NCBI RefSeq assembly: GCF_039538765.1
Contig: NZ_BAABCJ010000001.1
Span: 496,001-560,000 of the forward strand
Source: Zhihengliuella alba
GTDB lineage: Bacteria > Actinomycetota > Actinomycetes > Actinomycetales > Micrococcaceae
Length of the DNA stretch: 64,000 nt
Reading direction: 5' to 3'
The position numbers and the translations under genes are program-made. The notes beneath the pieces are model-generated. The model did no database searches. It had not been told where the DNA came from and was given only the letters and a program-made list of their open reading frames with translations. Positions 15,759-23,624 of this stretch are shown in pieces (positions within the stretch are counted from its first letter, which is position 1; each line of letters opens with the position of its first letter).

Positions 15759-16970
15759 ATGACTGACACGGCCCCGGCGCACGATCCGAGTCCGCTGCTC
15801 TCCAAGCAGCCGCCCGGTGGCTCGGAGACCCTGGCCCGCCTGAAGTCGCATCAGGGAGTCCTCTACACCGCGGCTCTGAAGCACCTGGAGCAGTCCCTCC
15901 CCTGGTACCGTGCGCTCAATCCGGATGAGCGCGCCGCGCTCGGTCTGGTCGCCCAGAAGGGCATCGCCTCCTTCGTCGGCTGGTACGAGCGCCCGACCAG
16001 CCCGCAATGGGTCCTCAACGACGTCTTCGGCGCGGCGCCGACGGAACTCACTCGCTCCATCAGCCTCCAGCGGGCGCTCCAGCTCATCCGGACGATCGTC
16101 GAGGTGGTCGAGAACCGGGTGCCGGAGCTCGCCGCCGAGTCCGAGCAGATCCAGCTGCGCGAAGCCGTCCTTCGGTACTCGCGCGAGGTCGCCTTCGCCG
16201 CCGCAGACGTCTACGCCCGCGCCGCGGAGTCCCGCGGTGCCTGGGACAGCCGGCTCGAGGCGCTCGTCGTGGACGCCGTGCTGCGCGGCGAGGACACGGA
16301 CTCCCTCCGCTCCCGGTTCGCGGCCGTGGGCTGGAAGTCCCAGTCCGGCATCCACGTCATGGCGGGCCGGGCCCCCGACGTCGCGAGCGCCCACTTCGTG
16401 GCCGAGCTGCGCCGTGCCGCCCTGCGCTACGCGCACGACTGCCTCGTCGGCATCCAGGGCGAGCGGCTGATCGTGATGCTCGGCGGCATCCGCGAGAACG
16501 GGGCCGCCGGCTTCTCGCGGCTGGCCGAGCTGTTCGGCGACGGGCCGGTCGTCTACGGCCCGCGCGCCGATTCCCTGCGCGCGACGACCGACTCCGCGCA
16601 GGCCGCCTTCGCGGGACTGGCCTCCGCGGATGCGTGGACCCAGGCCCCGCGCCCGGCCGCGGCGGACGACCTCTGGCCGGAACGCGTCATCAACGGCGAC
16701 CCGCTGGCGCGCCGAGCGCTGGTCGAGCACATCTACCGGCCGCTGGAGAAGGCCGGCAACGGCCTGGTGCAGACCCTCACCAGCTACCTCGCGCTGGGCC
16801 ACTCGCTCGAGGGCACTGCGCGCCAGCTCTTCGTCCATGCGAACACCGTGCGCTACCGCCTCAAGCGCGTCTGCGAGCTCACCGGCTGGGACCCGCTGAT
16901 CCCCCGGGAGGCGTTCGTCCTGCAGACCGCCCTGGTCGTCGGGCGCCTGGAGGACAGCCCGCCCCTGTGA
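15759..16970 (+). CDS. fasR: PucR-type transcriptional regulator of fatty acid synthesis (FasR-like)
   Basis: A 403-residue regulator immediately upstream of fabD, the position of FasR (activator of fabDHPF in Streptomyces coelicolor) and of Rv2242. The N-terminal two thirds form the GGDEF-like/CdaR middle region typical of PucR proteins, with no metabolite motif visible. The C-terminal helix-turn-helix (ALGHSLEGTARQLF, then HANTVRYRLKRVCELTGW, residues about 345-385) is the HTH_30 type. It lies 89 bases before fabD, with two inverted repeats between them that are candidate binding sites. ATG at 15759 is supported by the leaderless -10; upstream open sequence passes through the aceE terminator. 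Confidence 0.88.
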   Translation: MTDTAPAHDPSPLLSKQPPGGSETLARLKSHQGVLYTAALKHLEQSLPWYRALNPDERAALGLVAQKGIASFVGWYERPTSPQWVLNDVFGAAPTELTRSISLQRALQLIRTIVEVVENRVPELAAESEQIQLREAVLRYSREVAFAAADVYARAAESRGAWDSRLEALVVDAVLRGEDTDSLRSRFAAVGWKSQSGIHVMAGRAPDVASAHFVAELRRAALRYAHDCLVGIQGERLIVMLGGIRENGAAGFSRLAELFGDGPVVYGPRADSLRATTDSAQAAFAGLASADAWTQAPRPAAADDLWPERVINGDPLARRALVEHIYRPLEKAGNGLVQTLTSYLALGHSLEGTARQLFVHANTVRYRLKRVCELTGWDPLIPREAFVLQTALVVGRLEDSPPL

Positions 16971-16974
16971 TCCT

Positions 16975-17030
16975 CTTGTAGGATCCCTACAAGACGCCCC
17001 GGTGAGCTTGGTGCACCAGAACACCGGGGC
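16975..17030 (+). promoter_or_regulatory. Paired inverted repeats in the fasR-fabD gap
   Basis: CTTGTAGG-ATC-CCTACAAG (16975-16993) is a perfect 8-bp dyad. Immediately after, GCCCCGGTG (16996-17004) pairs with CACCGGGGC (17022-17030) and encloses the palindrome TGGTGCACCA (17009-17018). They lie 30-85 bases before the fabD start. The first resembles a dimeric operator; the second could form an RNA hairpin. No T run follows, so a plain terminator is less likely. Confidence 0.6.
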
Positions 17031-17059
17031 CAGCCCTCGATTATTGGAAAGCTGGAATC

Positions 17060-17980
17060 GTGCTTGCAATCGTGTGCCCCGGACAGGGCTCCCAGACCCC
17101 CGGTTTCCTGACCCCCTGGCTCGAACAGCCCGGCGTCGCGGATCATCTCGCCCAGCTCGCCGAGCTGTCCGGGCGCGATCTGACGCATTTCGGTACCGCC
17201 GCCGACGAGGAGACCATCAAGGACACCGCCGTCGCCCAGCCGTTGATCGTCGCGGCGGGCCTGGTCACGGCCCGAGCACTCCTCTCCGACGGTGTCCCCG
17301 ACGGCGTCGTGGTCGCCGGGCACTCCGTCGGCGAGATCACGGCCTCCGCGATCGCTGGCGCCCTGAGCGAGCGGGACGCAATGGTCTTCGTCCGCGAGCG
17401 CGCCAACGCCATGGCGGAGGCCGCTGCGGCGACTCCCACCGGCATGGCGGCCGTGCTCGGGGGGGACCCCGAGGAGGTCCGCGACGCCATCGAGGCCGCC
17501 GGACTCACCCCGGCGAACGCCAACGGAGGCGGCCAGACCGTCGCGGCGGGGACGCTCGAGGAGATCGAGGCCTTCGCCGCCGCTCCCCCCGCCAAGGCGC
17601 GGGTCGTCCCGTTGAAGGTGGCCGGCGCCTTCCACACCCGGCACATGGCCCCGGCCGTCTCGGTCCTCGAGCAGCTCGCGCCGCAGCTCTCCCCCGCCGA
17701 CCCACGGCTGAGCCTCCTCAGCAACTACGACGGCGGCGTGGTCGTCGACGGCCGGGCGAACCTGTCCAGCCTGGTCGCGCAGGTCTCCCGGCCGGTCCGC
17801 TGGGACCTGTGCATGGAGCGCTTCGCCGAGCTCGGCGTGACGGGCCTGCTCGAGCTCGCCCCTGCCGGAACCCTCGTCGGCCTCGCCAAGCGCGGTCTCA
17901 AGGGCGTCGCCACGCTCGCCCTGAAGAGCCCGGAAGACCTCGACTCGGCCCGCGCGTTCGTCGCCGAGCACACCGCGTAA
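17060..17980 (+). CDS. fabD: Malonyl-CoA:ACP malonyltransferase
   Basis: Transfers malonate from CoA to acyl carrier protein, supplying the extender unit for FAS-II. The 306-residue protein shows PGQGSQTPGF at the N-terminus, the nucleophile serine 89 in GHSVGE and the catalytic histidine 192 in GAFHTRHM. The start is GTG with only a weak purine-rich ribosome site (GGAAAG). It is the first of fabD-fabH-acpP-fabF, with eight bases to fabH, and follows the candidate operator region. Length and motifs are normal for the family. Confidence 0.96.
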   Translation: MLAIVCPGQGSQTPGFLTPWLEQPGVADHLAQLAELSGRDLTHFGTAADEETIKDTAVAQPLIVAAGLVTARALLSDGVPDGVVVAGHSVGEITASAIAGALSERDAMVFVRERANAMAEAAAATPTGMAAVLGGDPEEVRDAIEAAGLTPANANGGGQTVAAGTLEEIEAFAAAPPAKARVVPLKVAGAFHTRHMAPAVSVLEQLAPQLSPADPRLSLLSNYDGGVVVDGRANLSSLVAQVSRPVRWDLCMERFAELGVTGLLELAPAGTLVGLAKRGLKGVATLALKSPEDLDSARAFVAEHTA

Positions 17981-17988
17981 GGAGCACC

Positions 17989-19044
17989 ATGACCACCGAA
18001 CTCAAGCTCGCGCCGACCAACGCCGGCAGCCGCTTCCTCGGCCTCGGCGCGTACCGCGGCGACGTCGTGGTGACCAACGAGGACGTCTGCCAGTGGATCG
18101 ACTCCTCCGACGAGTGGATCCGCCAGCGCACCGGCATCGTCACCCGCCGCCGGGCCTCCGAGGATGTCTCGCTCCTGGACATGGCGGAGGCCGCGGGCCG
18201 CGAGGCCCTCGAGGCCGCCGGGATCGACGGGTCACAGCTCGGCGCCGTGATCGTCTCCACCGTCACCTTCCCGTACGCGACCCCCTCGGCCGCGGCCGCG
18301 CTGGCGGATCGACTGGGCGCGACCCCGGCCCCGGCCTTCGATATCTCGGCCGCGTGCGCGGGCTACTGCTACGGCGTCGCGCAGGCGGACGCCCTGGTGC
18401 GCTCCGGTGCGGCGGACTACGTCCTCGTCGTCGGCGCGGAGAAGCTCTCCGACGTGATCGACAACCATGAGCGGACGATCTCCTTCCTGCTCGGCGACGG
18501 CGCCGGCGCGGTTGTGATCGGCGCTTCGGAGACCCCCGGCATCGCGCCGTCGGTCTGGGGATCGGACGGCTCCAAGTGGTCCACGATCGGCATGACCCAC
18601 TCGATGCTCGACCTGCGCGAGATCGCCCTGGCGGCGGAGGCGGATCCCGAGGGGAACGCGCTGGTCGCCGAGACGGAGGCGAAGCTGTGGCCGACGCTGC
18701 GCCAGGACGGTCAGACCGTCTTCCGCTGGGCCGTCTGGGAGATGGCCAAGGTCGCCAAGCAGGCGATGGACGCTGCGGGCGTCGGCCCGGAGGACCTCGC
18801 CGCGTTCGTGCCGCATCAGGCCAACATGCGGATCATCGACGAGATGGTCAAGCAGCTCAAGCTTCCCGAGACGGTCGCTGTCGGCCGTGACATCGCGGAC
18901 ATGGGCAACACCTCCGCTGCGTCGATCCCCCTGGCCATGCACCGGCTCCTGCAGGAGGACCCCGGGCTGTCCGGCGGGCTCGCCCTGGAGATCGGTTTCG
19001 GCGCCGGACTGGTGTTCGGCGCCCAGGTCGTCGTTCTGCCCTAG
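17989..19044 (+). CDS. fabH: Beta-ketoacyl-ACP synthase III
   Basis: Starts fatty acid chains by condensing an acyl-CoA primer with malonyl-ACP; actinobacterial enzymes often take branched primers, though that cannot be read here. The 351-residue thiolase-fold protein has the Cys-His-Asn triad at C123 (SAACAGYCYG), H276 (FVPHQAN) and N307 (MGNTSAAS). ATG at 17989 follows AAGGAGCACC directly after the fabD stop; the longer open frame upstream is an antisense-free shadow of fabD. Coupled expression with fabD is likely. Confidence 0.96.
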   Translation: MTTELKLAPTNAGSRFLGLGAYRGDVVVTNEDVCQWIDSSDEWIRQRTGIVTRRRASEDVSLLDMAEAAGREALEAAGIDGSQLGAVIVSTVTFPYATPSAAAALADRLGATPAPAFDISAACAGYCYGVAQADALVRSGAADYVLVVGAEKLSDVIDNHERTISFLLGDGAGAVVIGASETPGIAPSVWGSDGSKWSTIGMTHSMLDLREIALAAEADPEGNALVAETEAKLWPTLRQDGQTVFRWAVWEMAKVAKQAMDAAGVGPEDLAAFVPHQANMRIIDEMVKQLKLPETVAVGRDIADMGNTSAASIPLAMHRLLQEDPGLSGGLALEIGFGAGLVFGAQVVVLP

Positions 19045-19138
19045 GCTTGCCTAGGACGAACGTTCCAATGGTTACCCGCCCACTGCGGGCGGGACACAAC
19101 GTCGGGATCACCCGGCACTACGAGAAAGGAAAGCCCTC

Positions 19139-19384
19139 ATGGCGAGCAACGAAGAGATCCTTGCCGGTCTGGCGGAGATTGTTAACGAAGAGACCGGACT
19201 GGACACCGACGCCGTTCAGCTGGACAAGTCCTTCACCGATGACCTGGACATCGACTCCATCTCGATGATGACCATCGTGGTCAACGCCGAGGAGAAGTTC
19301 GACGTGAAGATTCCGGATGAGGAAGTCAAGAACCTCAAGACGGTCGGCGACGCGGTCAGCTACATCGCGAACGCCCAGGCCTAG
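19139..19384 (+). CDS. acpP: Acyl carrier protein
   Basis: The 81-residue carrier holds growing acyl chains on a phosphopantetheine arm. The attachment serine is S40 in DDLDIDSISMM (DSI rather than the usual DSL). The protein is acidic and four-helix in pattern, as expected. GAAAGGAAAG precedes the ATG. It is 94 bases after fabH and 123 before fabF; both gaps are larger than elsewhere in the operon, and a hairpin follows the gene, consistent with ACP being made in excess. Confidence 0.97.
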   Translation: MASNEEILAGLAEIVNEETGLDTDAVQLDKSFTDDLDIDSISMMTIVVNAEEKFDVKIPDEEVKNLKTVGDAVSYIANAQA

Positions 19385-19393
19385 GGGCCTGCC

Positions 19394-19426
19394 AACGCGC
19401 CGCCGTCGGGCAGGCGGCGGCGCGTT
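19394..19426 (+). terminator. Hairpin between acpP and fabF
   Basis: AACGCGCCGCC (19394-19404) pairs perfectly with GGCGGCGCGTT (19416-19426), starting ten bases after the acpP stop. No T run follows. It could partly terminate transcription or stabilise the upstream mRNA. Confidence 0.6.
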
Positions 19427-19507
19427 ACCACCCCGGTCCGGGATCCATCCCGGCCGGGCACCTGCCACCCACTACGTAGTCTTCTTCGTGTAAAGAGAGA
19501 TGTGCTG

Positions 19508-20746
19508 ATGGCCCGCAAAGTCGTAATCACCGGTCTAGGTGCCACAACCCCCATCGGTGGCGACGTGCCCACCCTGTGGGAGAACGCCCTGAAGGGCGTC
19601 TCCGGTGCGCACACGCTGACCGACGACTGGGTCGAGGAGTTCAACCTCCCGGTCAGCTTCGCCGCCCGTGTCACCACCCCGCCGAGCGAGACGCTCTCCC
19701 GCGTCGAGATGAAGCGGATGGACCCGTCCACGCAGTACGCCGTGGTGGCCGCCCGCGAGGCCTGGAAGGACTCCGGTCTGACGGAGATGGACCAGGACCG
19801 CCTCGGCGTCGCCTTCGCCACCGGCATCGGCGGCGTGTGGACGCTCCTCGACGCCTGGGACACCCTCCGCGAGAAGGGTCCGCGCCGCGTCCTGCCGATG
19901 ACGGTGCCCATGCTCATGCCGAACGGCCCTGCTGCCGCCGTCAGCCTCGATCTGGGCGCCCGCGCCGGCGCCCACACGCCGGTCTCCGCCTGCGCCTCCG
20001 GCACCGAGGCGGTGGACGTGGGCCTGGAGATCATCCGCTCCGGCCGTGCCGACGTCGTCGTGGTCGGCGGCGCCGAGGCCGCGATCCACCCGATGCCGCT
20101 CGCGGCGTTCGCCTCGATGCAGGCGCTCTCGCGCCGCAACGACGATCCCGAGCACGCGTCCCGCCCGTACGACCTGGACCGCGACGGCTTCGTCATGGGC
20201 GAGGGCGCCGGTGCGCTCGTCCTGGAGGCGGAGGAGCATGCACTCGCCCGCGGGGCCCGGATCTACGCGGAGCTCGCTGGAACGGCGGTCACCGCCGACG
20301 CCCACCACATCACCGCCCCCGACCCCGAGGGCCTCGGCGCGACCCGCGCGCTGAAGGCCGCGATGTTCGATGGCCTCATCCAGCCGGAGGACGTGGTGCA
20401 CGTCAATGCGCACGCGACGTCCACCCCGGTCGGCGACAAGCCGGAGTACACGGCTCTGCGGGCCGCCCTCGGCCAGCACGTAGACAATGTGGCCGTCTCC
20501 GCCACCAAGTCGCAGATGGGCCACCTCCTCGGAGCCTCCGGAGCGGTGGAGTCCGTCCTGAGCGTCCTGGCGGTCTACCACCGCAAGACACCGGTGACCA
20601 TCAACCTCGAGAACCAGGACCCGGACATCCCGCTGGACGTGGTCACGGGCACCCCGCGCGAGCTGCCCGGCGGCTCGATCGTGGCCCTGAACAACTCGTT
20701 CGGCTTCGGCGGGCACAACGCCGTCGTGGCCATCCGCAGCGTCTAG
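19508..20746 (+). CDS. fabF: Beta-ketoacyl-ACP synthase II
   Basis: Elongates acyl-ACP by condensation with malonyl-ACP. The 412-residue protein has the nucleophile C162 (VSACASGTEA), H302 (NAHATSTPVGD), K334 and H339 (SATKSQMGHLLGASG), the complete KAS II active site, and the C-terminal NNSFGFGGHN signature. ATG at 19508 was chosen over the GTG six bases earlier because AGAGAGA is correctly spaced to it. It is the last gene of the fab operon and is followed by a strong terminator. No fabG, fabZ or fabI lies nearby. Confidence 0.95.
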   Translation: MARKVVITGLGATTPIGGDVPTLWENALKGVSGAHTLTDDWVEEFNLPVSFAARVTTPPSETLSRVEMKRMDPSTQYAVVAAREAWKDSGLTEMDQDRLGVAFATGIGGVWTLLDAWDTLREKGPRRVLPMTVPMLMPNGPAAAVSLDLGARAGAHTPVSACASGTEAVDVGLEIIRSGRADVVVVGGAEAAIHPMPLAAFASMQALSRRNDDPEHASRPYDLDRDGFVMGEGAGALVLEAEEHALARGARIYAELAGTAVTADAHHITAPDPEGLGATRALKAAMFDGLIQPEDVVHVNAHATSTPVGDKPEYTALRAALGQHVDNVAVSATKSQMGHLLGASGAVESVLSVLAVYHRKTPVTINLENQDPDIPLDVVTGTPRELPGGSIVALNNSFGFGGHNAVVAIRSV

Positions 20747-20767
20747 TCGCTCCACCGCAGCGGACCC

Positions 20768-20824
20768 GAACGGGGCCGGGCCGGCGCCTTCCCCGCAGGG
20801 TTTGGCACCGGCCCGGCCCCGTTC
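20768..20824 (+). terminator. Long-stem terminator after fabF
   Basis: Bases 20768-20784 (GAACGGGGCCGGGCCGG) pair perfectly over 17 bp with 20808-20824, and TCTTG follows. It ends the fab operon, which converges on nusB. Confidence 0.88.
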
Positions 20825-20945
20825 TCTTGTGTACTCCGAGCGCTCTCTCCCCCGGCTCGCCTGCGGCGGCGAGCAGGACCGGCGTCGACGACGAAGGGCG
20901 CCGTCCCTGCCGTCGATCGGCCGGGGTGGCGCCCTCGGTGATGCG

Positions 20946-20971
20946 GCCGGCCCGCGCTGTTGCGGGCCGGC
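20946..20971 (-). terminator. Terminator after nusB
   Basis: GCCGGCCCGC and GCGGGCCGGC form a perfect 10-bp stem with a six-base loop, eight bases beyond the nusB stop on the minus strand. It faces the fabF terminator between convergent units. Confidence 0.75.
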
Positions 20972-20978
20972 TGCGGGT

Positions 20979-21392
20979 CTAGGCCAGGAGCGTCGGCTTC
21001 ATCTGCTGGATGCGGCCGAGCAGCCCGTTGATGAACTCGGGCGACTCGTCGGTGGAGAGCTCCTTCGCCAGCGACATCGCCTCGGCGACGGCGACGCCGT
21101 CGGGTACGTCGTCGTTGAAGAGGATCTCCCAGGCGCCGAGGCGCAGCGCGGCGCGGTCCACGGCCGGCATGCGGTCCAGGGTCCAGCCGCGCGCATAGGT
21201 GCTGAGGATCTCGTCGATCCGCTCCTGCTGCGACACCACGCCCTCCACGAGGGTCATCGTGTAGGGATTGACGGTCCAGTCCGCGTTGGCCTCTCGGCGC
21301 TGCTGCAGGGCGGACAGCGCGGTCACGCCGCGCTGGTCCGCCTCGAAGAGCACCTCGAGCGCCCGGAGCCGGGCCTTGCTGCGGGCACTCAC
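20979..21392 (-). CDS. nusB: Transcription antitermination factor NusB
   Basis: NusB binds NusE (S10) and boxA RNA in rRNA antitermination complexes. The 137-residue all-helical protein starts SARSKARLRALEVLFEADQRG, with LVEGVVSQQERID and the C-terminal block EILFNDDVPDGVAVAEAMSL followed by FINGLLGRI, all typical. GTG at 21392 was chosen because it overlaps the efp stop as GTGA; the longer open frame beyond it is a shadow of efp. It is the last gene of the long minus-strand cluster that begins with the DUF948 gene. Confidence 0.95.
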   Translation of the reverse strand: MSARSKARLRALEVLFEADQRGVTALSALQQRREANADWTVNPYTMTLVEGVVSQQERIDEILSTYARGWTLDRMPAVDRAALRLGAWEILFNDDVPDGVAVAEAMSLAKELSTDESPEFINGLLGRIQQMKPTLLA

Positions 21393-21952
21393 TCGGTGAC
21401 ACGCCCCAGGTAGTCGCCCGTGCGGGTGTCGACCTTCACGCGGGTGTTCTGCTCGACGAACAGCGGCACCTGGATCTCCTTGCCGGTCTCCAGCGTGGCC
21501 GGCTTGGTGCCGGCGGAGGAGCGGTCGCCCTGGAGGCCCGGCTCCGTGTAGGTGATCTCCAGGACCACCGACGGCGGCAGTTCCACGTACAGCGGCGAGC
21601 CGTCGTGCATCGCGATGACCAGTTCCTGGTTCTCGAGCATGAAACCGGCGGCATCGCCGACGAGCGCGCCCGGAACGGTGATCTGGTCGTAGTCGGACAG
21701 GTTCATGAAGACGTAGTCCTCGCCGTCCTGGTACAGGTACTGGTAGTCGCGGCGGTCGACCGTCGCGGTCTCGATCTTGGCGCCGGCGTTGTAGGTCTTG
21801 TCGACGACCTTGCCCGACATGATGTTGCGCATCTTGGTGCGCACGAATGCACCACCCTTGCCCGGCTTGACGTGCTGGAATTCGACGATCTGCCACAGCT
21901 GGCCGTCGATCTTGATGACGACGCCGTTCTTGATATCGGTGGTATCTGCCAC
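21389..21952 (-). CDS. efp: Elongation factor P
   Basis: EF-P relieves ribosome stalling at polyproline. The 187-residue protein has three beta-barrel domains, with the tip lysine K32 in HVKPGKGGAF. Actinobacterial EF-P with a PGKGP loop is reported to work without lysine modification; here the loop is PGKGG, and no epmA, ymfI or earP gene is near. The start is GTG with AGGAAGAG upstream. Four-base overlap with nusB indicates coupled translation. Confidence 0.96.
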   Translation of the reverse strand: MADTTDIKNGVVIKIDGQLWQIVEFQHVKPGKGGAFVRTKMRNIMSGKVVDKTYNAGAKIETATVDRRDYQYLYQDGEDYVFMNLSDYDQITVPGALVGDAAGFMLENQELVIAMHDGSPLYVELPPSVVLEITYTEPGLQGDRSSAGTKPATLETGKEIQVPLFVEQNTRVKVDTRTGDYLGRVTE

Positions 21953-22041
21953 GAACTACTCTTCCTGTATGGGCGCCGGCGCCCGTCTCCGCGCCGATGG
22001 CGCGGCCGGGCTCCGGCTCTTGTCAAAGATCCTCAGCAATT

Positions 22042-22542
22042 TTAGCGTACGAGGTGCTCGTGCCGTTCGACGGCCTGCAGCGAGCGCCTCGCGAGCTCCG
22101 TGCGTCGCTCGAGCGCGTTCGCCCTGGTGTGCAGCTCGAGCGCCTTCTCAAAGCGGTGTCGGGCCGCGGTGAGGTCGCCCGCGTTGTAGTAGAGGATCCC
22201 GAGGTACTGATGCATCGTGGCCTCGTGGGATGTGCCGGAGAACTCCTCCAGCAGGGCCCGCAGGCGCTTGATGGCGGCCTCGGTGTTGCCCATGGCGCGC
22301 TGCAGGTCGGTGTCCAGCAGGCGCATGCGGATGTTCTGCGGCTCGTTCAACCGCACGTCGGCCACCAGCTCGGCGGCCTGCCGGAGCTGGCCACGGGCGA
22401 TCAGCACGACCACGGCGTCGCACGGGTCGTCCCCCTGGAGGAGTCCTTCCGCCTCCTCCTCATCGACGATCACGGGCAGCAGCGTCTCGGGATCGCGCTT
22501 GATCCCCGGCATGCCCGTCTCGATCCAGTGAGTCTCCTGCAT
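22042..22542 (-). CDS. Tetratricopeptide-like helical protein of unknown role
   Basis: A 166-residue protein between aroB and efp. After a short N-terminal part (METHW-like start MQETHWIETGMPGIKRDPE) it has repeated paired helices: LIARGQLRQAAELVADVRLN, NTEAAIKRLRALLEEFSG and LGILYYNAGDLTAARHRFEK, the last a recognisable TPR unit. It probably mediates protein contacts, with no catalytic motif. ATG at 22542 shares one base with the aroB stop (TGATG), so it is translated in step with the shikimate genes. No conserved partner can be named. Confidence 0.75.
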   Translation of the reverse strand: MQETHWIETGMPGIKRDPETLLPVIVDEEEAEGLLQGDDPCDAVVVLIARGQLRQAAELVADVRLNEPQNIRMRLLDTDLQRAMGNTEAAIKRLRALLEEFSGTSHEATMHQYLGILYYNAGDLTAARHRFEKALELHTRANALERRTELARRSLQAVERHEHLVR

Positions 22543-23624
22543 CAGTCTGCGATCTCCTGGTATGCGGCGAAGAGTAGGGATGTATCGGGTACATCGAGGA
22601 TACCCGGCCGGGCCAGCCCGTCGAGGACGACGAACCGCAGCAGGTCGCCTCGTGCCTTCTTGTCCCGCTTCATCCCGTCCAGCAGCGCCGCCCAGCGGTC
22701 GCCCCGGTACGTGGTGGGGAGGCCGAGCGACTCCAGGACGGCCCGGTGCCGGTCGGCCAGCGCGTCGTCGATCCGCCCCACGGAGCGCGCCAGCTCCGCG
22801 GCGAAGGTCAGTCCGATCGACACGGCGGCCCCATGGCGCATCTGGTACCGCTCCGCCAGCTCGATCGCGTGCGCCAAGGTGTGGCCGTAGTTGAGCATCT
22901 CGCGGCGACCCGACTCCTTCAGGTCCTCGGACACGACCTCCGCCTTGACCCGGATGGAGCGTTCGATCACCTCGCGCAGCTCGTCGCTGCCGGGCTCGGA
23001 GACCTTCGCGGGGTCGGCCTCGATGATCTCCAGGATCCGCGGGTCGGCGATGAACCCGCATTTCACGGACTCCGCGAGCCCGGTGACCAGTTCGTTGCGC
23101 GGCAGGGTCTGCAGGGAGTCCAGGTCGGCCAGCACCGCGGCCGGCGGGTGGAACGCGCCCACCAGGTTCTTCCCCTCGGACGTATTGATGCCCGTCTTCC
23201 CGCCGACGGCGGCGTCCACCATGCCCAGGAGCGTCGTCGGGAGGTGGACCACGCGCACGCCGCGCAGCCACGTCGCGGCGACGAAGCCGGCCACGTCGGT
23301 CACAGCGCCGCCGCCGACGGCCACGACGGCGTCGGAACGCGTGAAGTCATTCTGGCCCAGGACCTGCCAGCAGAAGGCGGCGACCTGGATGTGCTTGCCC
23401 TCCTCGGCGTCCGGGATCTCGGCTGTCAGTGCGGTGAGGCCGGCTGCATCGAGCTCGGCCTTGACGGCGTCGCCGGTGGCGCGCAGGGCGCGGGGGTGGA
23501 CGACGAGCACCTTGCGGACCCGCTCGCCGAGGATCGCCGGCAGCCAGTCCAGGAGTCCGTTGCCCACGACGACGCTGTAGTTCGCGTCGGGCGTGCTTCC
23601 GGTGACCTCGATGGTGGTGGTCAT
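22542..23624 (-). CDS. aroB: 3-dehydroquinate synthase
   Basis: Second shikimate pathway step, DAHP to 3-dehydroquinate, with NAD and a divalent metal. The 360-residue protein contains the NAD-binding VVAVGGGAVTDVAGFVAAT, PTTLLGMVDAAVGGKTGIN and the metal-ligand region LNYGHTLAHAIE, all in the normal order. ATG at 23624 overlaps the aroK stop by four bases. It is part of aroE-aroC-aroK-aroB on one strand; the remaining shikimate genes are outside the window. Confidence 0.97.
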   Translation of the reverse strand: MTTTIEVTGSTPDANYSVVVGNGLLDWLPAILGERVRKVLVVHPRALRATGDAVKAELDAAGLTALTAEIPDAEEGKHIQVAAFCWQVLGQNDFTRSDAVVAVGGGAVTDVAGFVAATWLRGVRVVHLPTTLLGMVDAAVGGKTGINTSEGKNLVGAFHPPAAVLADLDSLQTLPRNELVTGLAESVKCGFIADPRILEIIEADPAKVSEPGSDELREVIERSIRVKAEVVSEDLKESGRREMLNYGHTLAHAIELAERYQMRHGAAVSIGLTFAAELARSVGRIDDALADRHRAVLESLGLPTTYRGDRWAALLDGMKRDKKARGDLLRFVVLDGLARPGILDVPDTSLLFAAYQEIAD

